Source: an uncultured Phycisphaerales bacterium
GTDB lineage: Bacteria; Planctomycetota; Phycisphaerae; Sedimentisphaerales; Anaerobacaceae
Length of the DNA: 52,860 nucleotides
Assembly (NCBI GenBank): GCA_937927975.1
Contig: CALEZT010000193.1
Location: forward strand, 1-52,860
Direction: 5' to 3'
Of this stretch, positions 20,404-29,039 are shown in pieces. Position 1 is the stretch's first letter; every line of letters starts with the position of its first letter. The notes under the pieces are model-generated. The model ran no database searches. It was given only the letters and a program-made list of their open reading frames with translations, and had not been told where the DNA came from. A program made the translations under genes and the position numbers.

Positions 20404-21843
20404 CTATTTCCTCGAGCGAACTTGCGCATGGAAGTCCTTGTACTGGGGGTTGTTCGGGTCCAGGGCAATCGCGTACTCGATGGCCTTGGCCGCGCCGTCC
20501 AGATTGCCGTTGGCGGCGCAGGCCCTGCCCAGGATGAAGAGATGGGCGGCGCTGGGGTCGAGGGCAACCGCGCGCTGCGCGAGCAACTGGGAGGCGGGCA
20601 AATTTGTACGAGTGTGCAGATAGAAGCGAGCCAACTCAGCATGGACCAGGGCATTCTCCTGAAAGCGTCCCACCGCCTCCTTCAGAAGACTCTCCGCCCG
20701 GTCGGGCCGCTTCATCCCATGGTTGAGTGCGGCGATGTTGATGTAGAACAACGGGTTGTTCGGATCCAGTTCGCGAGCCTTCTCGAAGCCCGCCAAGGCC
20801 TCTGGGAATCGATTGTGTTGATAGTGATAGCTCGCCAGCATCTCCCAGTTCCGGGCATCGTTCGGATCCATCTGGACGGCGCGCTCCAGGAGTTGCCGAC
20901 GGATGGCATCCTGCCCTGGGGAGCCGTACAGGCGGTACGCCTGGCGGTAGAAACCGGCCGCCCGCAGACGCGCGAACGGCGTCTCGTCCAGCGCGATCCG
21001 CTCACTCTCGGCTTCCTGAGCCTTCTTGCGGCGCAGGAACTCCCGCATGCACGCCTCCGCCTTCTCCGATTGCCTCAGGCGAGCGTAGGTTTTCCCCAAA
21101 CCATAGTAGGCATTGAGATAGTCCGACTGCAGCTCCAGTGCCTTGTCGTAGCACACCCTGGCCTGCTCGAACGCCTCCTGCTTGAAGTGAATCTGACCGA
21201 GCAGGAAGTGGTTCCTCGCGGCTCCCGGGGTCAGCGTGCATTCGGTCTCAAGAAGTGCAACCGTGCCTTCGAGATGACCCTGCAACACAAGGGCGTTGGC
21301 CAGATGCCACCGCAGGTTCGCAGCTCGCGGGTCGGCCTCGATGCCTTGACGCCAGTAGGCGATCGCCTCCTCAAGCCGATCCTGTCCCTGAGCCATCAGA
21401 CCCAGCTCTTCATACGCCTGAGGCTTAGCTGGATCGATCCGCAGGGCCTGTCTCCAGTGTTCCTCCGCCTGCGGGATGTTCCCATGGCCCTGGTGCACGG
21501 AGGCCAGCAGACACAGCGACTCGACGCGATCTGGATAGTCCGAGGCGACGGCTTCCACCAGCGTCAGTTCCTCGGCCTTGATGTCCAGCACGTCGTCCGC
21601 GGGCCGATCCGAGAGCGAGGCAAGGAAGGATTGAATACGCAGTTGGACCGGTGGCGTCAAGATCTGCGATGGGATCGGTTGCAGGTCCCTTCCGAACGGG
21701 GCCAACCTCAATCCCACCATCACAACTACTGCGACTCCAACGATCCCCATTCCCGCCAGGACCCATCGATATACCCTGAATGAACGTCGACTGGACGACC
21801 CTTGGGTTCTGGTCTGCCCTGCTTTCTTCGGCGCAGCCTTCAT
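20404..21843 (-). CDS. membrane-anchored TPR repeat protein
   Basis: 479 residues. ATG 21843 is supported by GGGACGGGAAA upstream. A basic cytoplasmic N-terminus of about 25 residues precedes one transmembrane helix (WVLAGMGIVGVAVVVMVG). The rest is tetratricopeptide repeats: EEHWRQALRIDPAKPQAYEELG, YWRQGIEADPRAANLRWHLANA, CYDKALELQSDYLNAYYGLG and AIEYAIALDPNNPQY. TPRs are protein-interaction scaffolds; here the array should face the periplasm. Tight linkage with the two FG-GAP/UnbV genes downstream suggests it organises them. Confidence 0.88.
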   Translation of the reverse strand: MKAAPKKAGQTRTQGSSSRRSFRVYRWVLAGMGIVGVAVVVMVGLRLAPFGRDLQPIPSQILTPPVQLRIQSFLASLSDRPADDVLDIKAEELTLVEAVASDYPDRVESLCLLASVHQGHGNIPQAEEHWRQALRIDPAKPQAYEELGLMAQGQDRLEEAIAYWRQGIEADPRAANLRWHLANALVLQGHLEGTVALLETECTLTPGAARNHFLLGQIHFKQEAFEQARVCYDKALELQSDYLNAYYGLGKTYARLRQSEKAEACMREFLRRKKAQEAESERIALDETPFARLRAAGFYRQAYRLYGSPGQDAIRRQLLERAVQMDPNDARNWEMLASYHYQHNRFPEALAGFEKARELDPNNPLFYINIAALNHGMKRPDRAESLLKEAVGRFQENALVHAELARFYLHTRTNLPASQLLAQRAVALDPSAAHLFILGRACAANGNLDGAAKAIEYAIALDPNNPQYKDFHAQVRSRK

Positions 21844-22200
21844 GGTTTCCCGTCCCAGAATCACGATCTGTTTCCGCTCCTTCACGGTCAACGAGCCATC
21901 CAACCGTGTGCAGTCCGGGGCGGTACATACTGGACCAGGACTGTATTCTACGCTCAAAGCCCTCCAAGGTCGAGATCTCGTCAAACTCGGAAGGAGCACA
22001 GTGTCTCACGGGACTGCTGCCCTCGGCCGGCCCTGCTCGAAGGCTTCCCGCGGGCAGGGGCCAAACTCGGCGAAGGTCGGTATCACCCGACTGCCGCGCC
22101 GAAAAGACTGAGGTTCTCGCAACGATGCCAAGATCGCCAAGGCAAAAGGGTATCGGATGTCCTCCTCCCTGGCCGATCGCAATTCGTCGATAGTCGATGC
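21844..22200. other. intergenic region upstream of the TPR operon
   Basis: No convincing gene is seen here. On the minus strand a weak promoter-like pair, TCGACC (21973-21968) and TAGAAT (21950-21945) with 17-base spacing, lies about 100 bases before the TPR gene start. The pair is only a candidate; nothing else stands out. Confidence 0.3.
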
Positions 22201-22680
22201 TCAGACTTTCATGCCTGAGATCGTTGTCTCGAAGGCGAGGTTGCCGTTTACGAGGCCCTGGACGTCGCAGACGTAGCGTCTGCCTCTGCGGGCCTCGATG
22301 ACGTGGCCCAGCATGTGCAGGCGGCACCCCGGCTCGATGGCGGCGCGGAACTTCGTCCGGTCGATCCCGCCGAAACCGACGAACCCCTCTTCCTGGTAGA
22401 CTTCCTTGACGAACCAGCTCAGCAACTGGGCGGCGGACTCGATCTGGATCACGCCGGGCATGAGCGGCCGTTCGGGGATGTGCCCGCGGACCCAGAACTC
22501 CTTGTCCGTCACGTCTTTGTAGCCCAGGACGCAGGCCTTGTCCTTGTCGTACCATAGGATGCCGTCGAGCTGCTGCATCTCATATCGCTGCGGGTTCACC
22601 CGGCAGATGGCGTCCCGGTCGAACAGGGGTTTGGCGTTCAGGTCGATCTGATTCAAATCAAACAAGAGAGCAGGGGGCAT
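22201..22680 (-). CDS. FabZ/FabA-like 3-hydroxyacyl-ACP dehydratase
   Basis: 159 residues with the hotdog-fold dehydratase signature GHIPERPLMPGVIQIESAAQL. This is the FabZ pattern, with the catalytic histidine (GH) and glutamate (IES) both kept although the usual HFPG reads HIPE. The following FGGIDRTKFRAAIEPGCRL and TISGMKV fit the family core. The ATG at 22680 follows GAGGTGG. It should dehydrate beta-hydroxyacyl thioesters, but with no other fatty-acid genes nearby it may serve a specialised lipid pathway. Confidence 0.85.
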   Translation of the reverse strand: MPPALLFDLNQIDLNAKPLFDRDAICRVNPQRYEMQQLDGILWYDKDKACVLGYKDVTDKEFWVRGHIPERPLMPGVIQIESAAQLLSWFVKEVYQEEGFVGFGGIDRTKFRAAIEPGCRLHMLGHVIEARRGRRYVCDVQGLVNGNLAFETTISGMKV

Positions 22681-22830
22681 AACACCACCTCAGAACAGAC
22701 ACTCCACAACAGCATTCAGTTGCCGCTTGGAATGCACGGACATCATGTACGCATCTCGCGGGTTGCCCGCCGTCAGCGTCGCTGTCGGCGGGCGGGCGAT
22801 CCGTCGCAAAAATCAACGGTGCCGGTCGGA

Positions 22831-23004
22831 TCAGTCGGTGGACCGGATCTCCAGGACGCGATTGCGAACGACCTGAGCCGCCTGCTTGATCGTCTGCATT
22901 TGCTTGCGGACGCGGGTCCCCGCGGCCTTGTTGCCGCCCTCGGCCTTATTGATATCCGACTCAATCTCGGCCACCATTCTCTTCAGATCTTCATATTCCT
23001 GCAT
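22831..23004 (-). CDS. histone H1-like (Hc1-type) small protein
   Basis: 57 residues. The true start is ATG 23004 with GGAGG eight bases upstream; the open frame extends further but without initiation signals. The sequence EYEDLKRMVAEIESDIN is followed by GNKAAGTRVRKQMQTIKQ. The KAAGTRVRK motif and helical length match the N-terminal domain of the Hc1/histone H1-like family common in Bacteroidetes and planctomycetes. The lysine-rich tail of chlamydial Hc1 is absent. A nucleoid or nucleic-acid-binding role is inferred. Confidence 0.75.
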   Translation of the reverse strand: MQEYEDLKRMVAEIESDINKAEGGNKAAGTRVRKQMQTIKQAAQVVRNRVLEIRSTD

Positions 23005-23140
23005 TGAGTAATCCTCCAATCCTTGGACAAAGATTGCGGAAAATGTAGTCCCGTCGGGGGTGCCTGTCAAAAGAAAACCGCATTGGCACGAAAAAAAACG
23101 GGGTTTCCTCGGGACGATCCCCAGGATTGCAGCATGCGTG

Positions 23141-23174
23141 AAAACCAAGGGGCCTCCTGTCGCCAGGAGGCCCC
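23141..23174 (-). terminator. rho-independent terminator after the glutamate-synthase-like gene
   Basis: An 11-bp perfect GC-rich stem (23149-23159 with 23164-23174, loop of four bases) lies 31 bases after the stop at 23205. Read on the minus strand it is followed by TTGGTTTTC, a modest U-tract. It separates this gene from the histone-like gene. Confidence 0.75.
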
Positions 23175-23204
23175 ATCGATATCCAGCCTGAGAGCGAACG
23201 GTCT

Positions 23205-24803
23205 CTAGCTGTTGATGATCTTGTCGGCTTCTTCCTTGTAGGCGTCCATGATGTAGGTGATTCCGGAGACCTTGGCGGCTTCCGGGGTCAGGGCCATCAC
23301 GTCATCCCGGCTGATCGTGGAGAGCTTGAAGTTGCGGCTGCCGGCCATGAGCTGCTGGAGACCGACCTTCATTTTGTCGGCATAGGTGTACAGGCCGACG
23401 GCGCCCAGCGGGAGCTTCTTGGCGGTGTCCTTGCCGTACTTGGCCACGAGGTCCTCGTAGCAGACGAAGATCTCTTCGACCGTGGTGCCGAACTGGCTGA
23501 CGGTCCTGGGCAGGGCGTCGGCGCCTTCCTGGAGCCACAGGCCGATGTTCTTGCCGACCATGCCGGGGATCATCAAGGCCCGGCCCATGCAGACCGCCTT
23601 GGTGTACGGCGCGCCCATGGCCAGGACCTTGAAGACGTGGTCTTCGGAGCTGAATCCGCCTGCGATGGCGATGTCCGGGACGAACTTGCCTCGTGCGGCC
23701 AGCTTCTGGCACAGGTCGTACGTCATCGACTGGAGGTAGAAGGTCGGGACTCCCCACTCCTCCATCATGCGCCAGGGGCTCATGCCGGTGCCGCCCGGAG
23801 CGCCGTCGATGGTCAGCAGGTCGAGCCTGGCGTCCGAGGCCCACTTGATCGCCATGGCCAGCTCGCGCATCGGATAGGCGCCGGTCTTGAGCGTGACACG
23901 CTTGGCGCCGAGGCTTCGGACCCGCTCGACTTCCTTCATGAAACCGTCCTGGTCGATGAAGCCCAGACGCGAATGCCGCTCGAAGTGCTTGAGGGCGCCG
24001 TCCTTGAACGCGGCCTGGTTGGCCGGGTTCGACGGGTCGGGAGTGACCAGGTAGCCTCTCCTCTGGAGTTCGAGGGCCCGTTCGAGGGAGTCGACCTGGA
24101 TCTCGCCGCCGATGCACTTGGCGCCCTGGCCCCACTTGAGCTCGACGCACTCGACGCCGAGCTGGCCGACGACATACTCGGCCACGCCCAGGCGGGTGTC
24201 CTCGACGTTCATCTGAACGATCATGTCGCCGTAGCCTTCATGGTAGCGCTTGTACTGCTCGACGCGCTGGGCCATGTTCGGGGCCTTCTTCACCTTGCCC
24301 CTGGCATCGAGTTCCAGGGCCGGGTCGATGCCGCAGACGTTCTCGCCGCAGACGATGGTGACGCCGGCGATCGCGGCGCCGACCGCAAAGTGCTCCCAGT
24401 TTTTGCGGGCGATCTCGGTCGAACCCAGAGCGCCGGTGAAGATGGGCAGCTTCATCCTGACCTTGGTCTTGGCGCCGTATTGGGTCTCGGTGTTCACCAT
24501 GGGAAACAGCGTGTTGTCCGAGTGGCCGATCTGCCCCTCGGGCAGACCCTTGGCGCCCAGGGCGTATCCGGCGATGTTCAGGTGCGAGTAGTCGATGGGG
24601 TAGTTCTTGTCCCCGCCTGCGGTCAAGGTTCCGAAGGGACCCGGGTAAATGACCTCCCGGCCGCGGAACGTGGCCTTGAACGTCTCGCAGTTGCCTTTGC
24701 ACCCGTCGATGCAGCGCGTGCACAAACCCGATACGGGCGACACGCTTCGGGAGCGGTTCGATGTCTGTGTGGCTTCGTTTGCGTTGGGCTGTTGCAGATT
24801 CAT
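23205..24803 (-). CDS. FMN-binding glutamate synthase family protein
   Basis: 532 residues; ATG 24803 preceded by AAGGAG. The N-terminus carries a cysteine cluster (CTRCIDGCKGNC). The core is the GltB central (FMN/glutamate-synthase) barrel: VNTETQYGAKTKVRMKLPIF, ELKWGQGAKCIGGE, TIDGAPGGTGMSP and DIAIAGGFSSEDHVFKVLAMGA. It lacks the N-terminal glutaminase domain of full GltB, so it is the stand-alone family often called archaeal-type or GltS-like. The amino donor and physiological reaction are uncertain. A divergent LysR regulator starts 118 bases away, suggesting it is the target. Confidence 0.88.
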   Translation of the reverse strand: MNLQQPNANEATQTSNRSRSVSPVSGLCTRCIDGCKGNCETFKATFRGREVIYPGPFGTLTAGGDKNYPIDYSHLNIAGYALGAKGLPEGQIGHSDNTLFPMVNTETQYGAKTKVRMKLPIFTGALGSTEIARKNWEHFAVGAAIAGVTIVCGENVCGIDPALELDARGKVKKAPNMAQRVEQYKRYHEGYGDMIVQMNVEDTRLGVAEYVVGQLGVECVELKWGQGAKCIGGEIQVDSLERALELQRRGYLVTPDPSNPANQAAFKDGALKHFERHSRLGFIDQDGFMKEVERVRSLGAKRVTLKTGAYPMRELAMAIKWASDARLDLLTIDGAPGGTGMSPWRMMEEWGVPTFYLQSMTYDLCQKLAARGKFVPDIAIAGGFSSEDHVFKVLAMGAPYTKAVCMGRALMIPGMVGKNIGLWLQEGADALPRTVSQFGTTVEEIFVCYEDLVAKYGKDTAKKLPLGAVGLYTYADKMKVGLQQLMAGSRNFKLSTISRDDVMALTPEAAKVSGITYIMDAYKEEADKIINS

Positions 24804-24839
24804 TGCGCGACTCCTTAAAACTGTATGGACTTGTAAAAC

Positions 24840-24854
24840 ATTAGCGGAATTAAT
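24840..24854. promoter_or_regulatory. candidate LysR-type operator
   Basis: An interrupted palindrome, ATTA-N7-TAAT, contains the T-N11-A pattern (24841-24853) expected for LysR-family sites. It lies in the AT-rich 118-base space between the LysR gene and the glutamate-synthase-like gene, 36 bases before the latter's start. Confidence 0.5.
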
Positions 24855-24921
24855 ATGATGGCTGACGATCACTAATAAGAGAAGCCGGATATGGTGATAC
24901 ATCGAATTAGGAACGTTAATA

Positions 24922-25806
24922 ATGCACTTGGAAACGCTGAAGCTGTTCTGTGACCTGGCGGACTCCCACAGCTTCTCCAAAACTGCGGAAAAGCACCTCC
25001 TGAGCCAGTCGGCGGTCTCGCAGCAGTTGGCCCAGTTGGAGTTGACGTACAAGTGCCAATTCATCACGCGCAGGAAACGCCCGATTGAACTGACCGCGGC
25101 GGGCCAGGTGTTCTACCGGGCGGCGCGCGACATCATCGAGCGGCACGACCAGCTCAAGAGCGAGCTGCACAGCCTGGAAACCGGCGTCGACATCCGGATC
25201 AATGTCGCCGCGATCTTCAGCATCGGGATGCACAGCCTGCACGAATACATCAAGAAGTTCATGCTCCGCTACCCGAACGTCAACGTGCACATCGAGTACT
25301 TCAGCGCCGAGCGGATCTATGAATTGGTTCTCAACGGCGAGGTCGACATCGGTATCGTCGCCATCCCGAAGAAGGACAAGCGCCTGGACGTCTACGAGTT
25401 CGAGGACGAACTGCTGGTCCTGGCGTGCAGCCCCAAGCACCCGTTGGCCAACGAGAGAGAGGCCGACATCCACAAGCTGCAATTCGAACGGTTCATCGCC
25501 TTCGAGAAGGAGGTCCCCACCCGTGCCTGGATCGACGGAATCTTGTCTCGATACAGTACGGTGGTGCGTCCGGTGATGGAATTCGACAACATCGAAACCA
25601 TCAAGAGGGCGGTCGAGATCAACGCCGGCGTGAGCATCCTGCCCCAGGGGACCATCCTCCAGGAGGTCGCCAGCGGAACGTTGCGCGCCATCCCTTTCTC
25701 CAACGAACGATTCGTCCGTCCCACCGGGATCCTCGTCCGAAAGGGCCGCGCCATGCGACAGACCGCGCGGTATCTCCTGGATCTGCTCCGCGAGCGAGCG
25801 GAGTGA
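24922..25806 (+). CDS. LysR-family transcriptional regulator
   Basis: 294 residues, the usual LysR length. ATG 24922 has AGGAA eight bases upstream. The winged helix-turn-helix occupies residues 1-60 (LKLFCDLADSHSFSKTAEKHLLSQSAVSQQLAQLE). The two-lobed effector domain follows from about residue 90 (INVAAIFSIGMHSLHEYIKKF, GEVDIGIVAIPKK, AGVSILPQGTI). It probably controls the divergent glutamate-synthase-like gene and itself; the effector is unknown. Confidence 0.9.
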   Translation: MHLETLKLFCDLADSHSFSKTAEKHLLSQSAVSQQLAQLELTYKCQFITRRKRPIELTAAGQVFYRAARDIIERHDQLKSELHSLETGVDIRINVAAIFSIGMHSLHEYIKKFMLRYPNVNVHIEYFSAERIYELVLNGEVDIGIVAIPKKDKRLDVYEFEDELLVLACSPKHPLANEREADIHKLQFERFIAFEKEVPTRAWIDGILSRYSTVVRPVMEFDNIETIKRAVEINAGVSILPQGTILQEVASGTLRAIPFSNERFVRPTGILVRKGRAMRQTARYLLDLLRERAE

Positions 25807-25980
25807 GGCTTCGCACGTCCTCGGCGGGAGGGTTCAATCCAGGCAGTCGCAGGCCTGCTCGTGCGACCGATAATGCGCAGGGGCAGTGTCCGAGGCTTGA
25901 CAAAACCCGGCTGACCGGTCAACGTAGTAGTAGAGGAAAAGAGAAATTCAAGGTAGTGTTGGATCTTTTCGGAAGTCTGG

Positions 25981-26610
25981 ATGGAATGGGCCGATCCTGG
26001 CATGTCGATCAAAGCTGTGATATTTGACTTGGATGGAACGATCACCGAACCGTATTTCGACTTTGATGCGATCCGCGAGGAAATCGGGATCGACCGCCAC
26101 GGAGGGCCGATCCTGGAGGCCATGGAGAAAATGACTCCTCAGCAGCGTCAGCGGGCCGAAGCCATCCTGCACTTCCACGAAGAGAAGGCGGTGGCCGCGT
26201 CTTCGCTCAATCCCGGGGCCCGCGAGACGCTCGAAGGCCTGCGTCGGCGGGGCATTCCCATCGGTATCCTGACCCGCAACAGAAAATCCAACGTCCACGC
26301 GGTCGCAGAAAGGCACAATTTGTGTTTCGACGCCGTCGTGGGACGGGAAGACGGGCCGGTGAAACCTGATGCCTTCGGGGTATTGCACCTGTGCGACCGG
26401 TTCGACGTCCAGCCCAAGGAGACGATGCTGGTGGGCGACTATCTCTTCGATCTGCTGTGCGCCAGAGCGGCCGGGGCCATCGGGGTGCTGATCGCCAACC
26501 ACGATCGGGCCGCCGAATTCTCGCATCACGCAGATTTTACCGTCCAGACCCTCCATGAATTGCTCCCGATTGTCGATAATCACAATGGTACAGGAGAATC
26601 ACTTGCATAA
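25981..26610 (+). CDS. HAD-superfamily phosphatase (phosphoglycolate-phosphatase-like)
   Basis: 209 residues from ATG 25981 (GGAAG at 25971-25975); ATG 26002 (MSIKAVIFDLDGT) is the more family-like start but has no ribosome site. All four HAD motifs are present: DLDGT (nucleophile Asp), LTRN, the lysine in VKPD, and VGDYLFD. A helical cap lies between motifs I and II. Members hydrolyse small phosphate esters. It is 13 bases upstream of the LolA-like gene, so the two are probably cotranscribed. Confidence 0.87.
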   Translation: MEWADPGMSIKAVIFDLDGTITEPYFDFDAIREEIGIDRHGGPILEAMEKMTPQQRQRAEAILHFHEEKAVAASSLNPGARETLEGLRRRGIPIGILTRNRKSNVHAVAERHNLCFDAVVGREDGPVKPDAFGVLHLCDRFDVQPKETMLVGDYLFDLLCARAAGAIGVLIANHDRAAEFSHHADFTVQTLHELLPIVDNHNGTGESLA

Positions 26611-26623
26611 ACCCGGAGTATTC

Positions 26624-27421
26624 ATGGTCAGGGCCGTCGTCGTCGCATGTGTCTTAAGCCTTTGGGCCGGAACAGCTTACACGCAGATCGCCGACCCGAA
26701 CACCGCCGCTTCGGCGACCGTGACAAACGAACCCAATCAGGTCGATCAGGCTATCAAGAGCCTCCAGGACAAGGCGGAGGAACTGAAATCCTACCAGGCT
26801 CGCGTACATTACGTCACCCGCCAGCCGCTGCTCGACTCGACCGCTCTTCGCAAGGGCGTCCTGTACTATGCCAAGTCCAACAACCGCTCGAATCTTCGGA
26901 TCGATTTTCTCACCCTCCAACAGGACGACGAGCCGGAGCATCGATATGTCGAGCAGTTCCTGTTCGACGGAGTCTGGCTGATCATCGTCAACCACCAGAC
27001 CAAACGGGTGGAGCGTCGCCAGATGACCGAACCCAACGAGCCGGTCGACGCGTTTAGCCTGGCCAGTCGGCATATGCCGGTCCTGGGCTTCGCGAAGATG
27101 GACGACCTGCGGAAGCAGTTCGACGTGGCGATCGTCCCCGACCCCGAGGACTCGGCCGTGCAACATCTGAGCCTGACCGTCCGGCCGGATTCCCTCTACA
27201 AAGACGATTACACTCAAGTCGATTTCTGGCTTGACCGCAAGATCGGCCTGCCTGCGCAGATTCACGCCGTCACGACCGAAGAAGATGTCCACGAGATCCA
27301 GCTTGTCGAACCGCAGGTGAACAAAGGCGTCGATGCCAAGATATTCCAGATCGACGTCCCCAAGGGGTTCGCCGTCGAGGTCGTCGGGCTGGAGAAGAGA
27401 CGTTCGCAGAATCCGCAGTGA
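26624..27421 (+). CDS. LolA-like exported protein
   Basis: 265 residues. ATG 26624 has GGAG at 26614-26617 and begins a signal peptide ending near TAYTQ. The mature part resembles the LolA/LolB lipoprotein-carrier fold: LQDKAEELKSYQARVHYVT, RKGVLYYAKSNNRSNLRIDF, FDGVWLIIVNHQTKRVERRQM and VDFWLDRKIGLPAQI. It should be periplasmic and may carry lipoproteins or other lipid cargo. The assignment is by pattern, since this family diverges strongly. Confidence 0.65.
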   Translation: MVRAVVVACVLSLWAGTAYTQIADPNTAASATVTNEPNQVDQAIKSLQDKAEELKSYQARVHYVTRQPLLDSTALRKGVLYYAKSNNRSNLRIDFLTLQQDDEPEHRYVEQFLFDGVWLIIVNHQTKRVERRQMTEPNEPVDAFSLASRHMPVLGFAKMDDLRKQFDVAIVPDPEDSAVQHLSLTVRPDSLYKDDYTQVDFWLDRKIGLPAQIHAVTTEEDVHEIQLVEPQVNKGVDAKIFQIDVPKGFAVEVVGLEKRRSQNPQ

Positions 27422-27436
27422 CACGAGGCCTATCCG

Positions 27437-29011
27437 ATGACAGTGGCTCAGCAACCGAGGCGCGCAACGATGAATGCAGGTCTTGTCAACGAACAGGATT
27501 TTCACAAGCTGGTCGAAAGACGGGCGGACATGCTCCTGGCCCTGTCGGATTACCTCGCAGGGAGCGATGATCCGCAGGAGGTCTTGACCCGTCCCATGCT
27601 GGGCGAATTCCTGTCGCAGTCGATGCAGATCGAGGAATTGCTGGACAACTACGACGCCGGGAAGAACTGCAAGTGGTGCCGCATCCGATCCCTGACGGCG
27701 ACGGTCAAGCTGTTCTCCGACGCCAGCTACGAGCTGATGCACATCCAGCACCGCGCGTCCAGTTACCGGCTGATGCCTGTGGAGCGGGATTTTGCCGCCG
27801 CGACGGAGGAAGCCCTGGCGTTCACCAGCGAGATCCTCGGCCAGATCTCCAGGGCCATGATCGACCAGGCTCGCCAGCGGGAGCTGAGGGTCCCCCATAA
27901 TGCCGCGATCGCCGAGACGTTCGAGGAATGCCAGCTTCCGGGACGTCTGGCCCACAACTGCGGCGCCCGACATCTCGACACCGTGGCCGAGACGGTTACC
28001 CTGTTGACCACCGCGTTCCTGAACCTGGCCTCCGAAAGCGAAGACGTCCGCGCCGCCAGCCGGGCCCGACCCGAGGAATACGCCGCCCGCGCCGCGGCGG
28101 CCCTCAGCGAAGAGCGGCTTCGCAGCCTCGAGTTCCAGTTCCACAACCTTCAGTCCCAATACGACACCTACGTCTCCGGCACGCAGGTCGAGAATCAGGA
28201 CACCGATCTGCCCGTCCTGCGGGGCCACGCCAGCGTGGTCTTCCATCTGCTTCGCACCGCCACCCTGTTCGCCCATTACTACGAGCGGCACCTCAACCGA
28301 CGACACTGCACCAACCCTTCCTCCGGCGGCCCGCTGGTCGATCCCGACGCCTTGCTGTCGGTCCTGATGAACTACTCGGTCACGTTCATCGACCTCTACA
28401 TCGGGCGCGCGGTGAGCCTCTGCCAGAACATGCTCAAGCGGTATGCCGAGGTGGGACGGATTCAGGTGCCCATCCCCACGTATCGCGGGTTCCACGTCCG
28501 TCCTTCGACCCTGATCTCCAAGATCGTCCTGCACTACGGCAGCAAGGTCCAGATGCTCCTGGGGGACGAGGTGTACGACGCCGGATCGTCGCTGGATTTG
28601 TTCCGCGCCAACGAGAAGATCAACGCCCAGAAGAGGCGATGGCTCAAACAGGAGATCGCCAGGCTGAACCTGGTCCCCACCCAGGAGGAAGGACAGGACC
28701 CCATTGCGGTTGTTCGCTCGGTGGTGCTGGCCCTGGCCGAGCGGGGCTTGTTGATCATGTATGAACAGCCGCTCAAGCTGCCGGAAGGCATCTGTGGAAG
28801 CGAAGGGACTCTGTTCGAGAAAGTCACCAGTGAGGCCGGCCGACTGCTGGCCATGGGGCAAATCGACATCGGCATCGAGATGAGCGCCGAGTTCGTGGGC
28901 GACAAGCGGGTCTTGGCGGATATCCAAGTCCTGGCGGAAAACGGCTACGGCGAAGACAGCTTCGGCAACAACATCCCGCTGCCCAAGAAACTCTCGTATC
29001 TAAGACGATGA
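27437..29011 (+). CDS. 524-residue protein with an embedded HPr-like phosphocarrier domain
   Basis: The N-terminal about 335 residues are mainly helical and unassigned (VERRADMLLALSDYL, CRIRSLTATVKLFSDASYEL, ARAAAALSEERLRSLEFQF). Residues about 340-420 look like HPr: GFHVRPSTLISKIVLHYGSKV with the phospho-accepting histidine at residue 353. A C-terminal 100-residue region follows. Normal HPr is about 85 residues, so this is a fused form. ATG 27437 and 27470 are both acceptable starts. No PTS enzyme I or HPr kinase is in the window. Confidence 0.7.
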   Translation: MTVAQQPRRATMNAGLVNEQDFHKLVERRADMLLALSDYLAGSDDPQEVLTRPMLGEFLSQSMQIEELLDNYDAGKNCKWCRIRSLTATVKLFSDASYELMHIQHRASSYRLMPVERDFAAATEEALAFTSEILGQISRAMIDQARQRELRVPHNAAIAETFEECQLPGRLAHNCGARHLDTVAETVTLLTTAFLNLASESEDVRAASRARPEEYAARAAAALSEERLRSLEFQFHNLQSQYDTYVSGTQVENQDTDLPVLRGHASVVFHLLRTATLFAHYYERHLNRRHCTNPSSGGPLVDPDALLSVLMNYSVTFIDLYIGRAVSLCQNMLKRYAEVGRIQVPIPTYRGFHVRPSTLISKIVLHYGSKVQMLLGDEVYDAGSSLDLFRANEKINAQKRRWLKQEIARLNLVPTQEEGQDPIAVVRSVVLALAERGLLIMYEQPLKLPEGICGSEGTLFEKVTSEAGRLLAMGQIDIGIEMSAEFVGDKRVLADIQVLAENGYGEDSFGNNIPLPKKLSYLRR

Positions 29012-29039
29012 CCCGGCGCTTCGGCCGGAAGGAAAGACC

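Noticed and set aside
26654..28927. A 757-codon minus-strand frame
   Set aside because: It is antisense to the LolA-like and HPr-containing genes; composition is typical of a GC-bias shadow.
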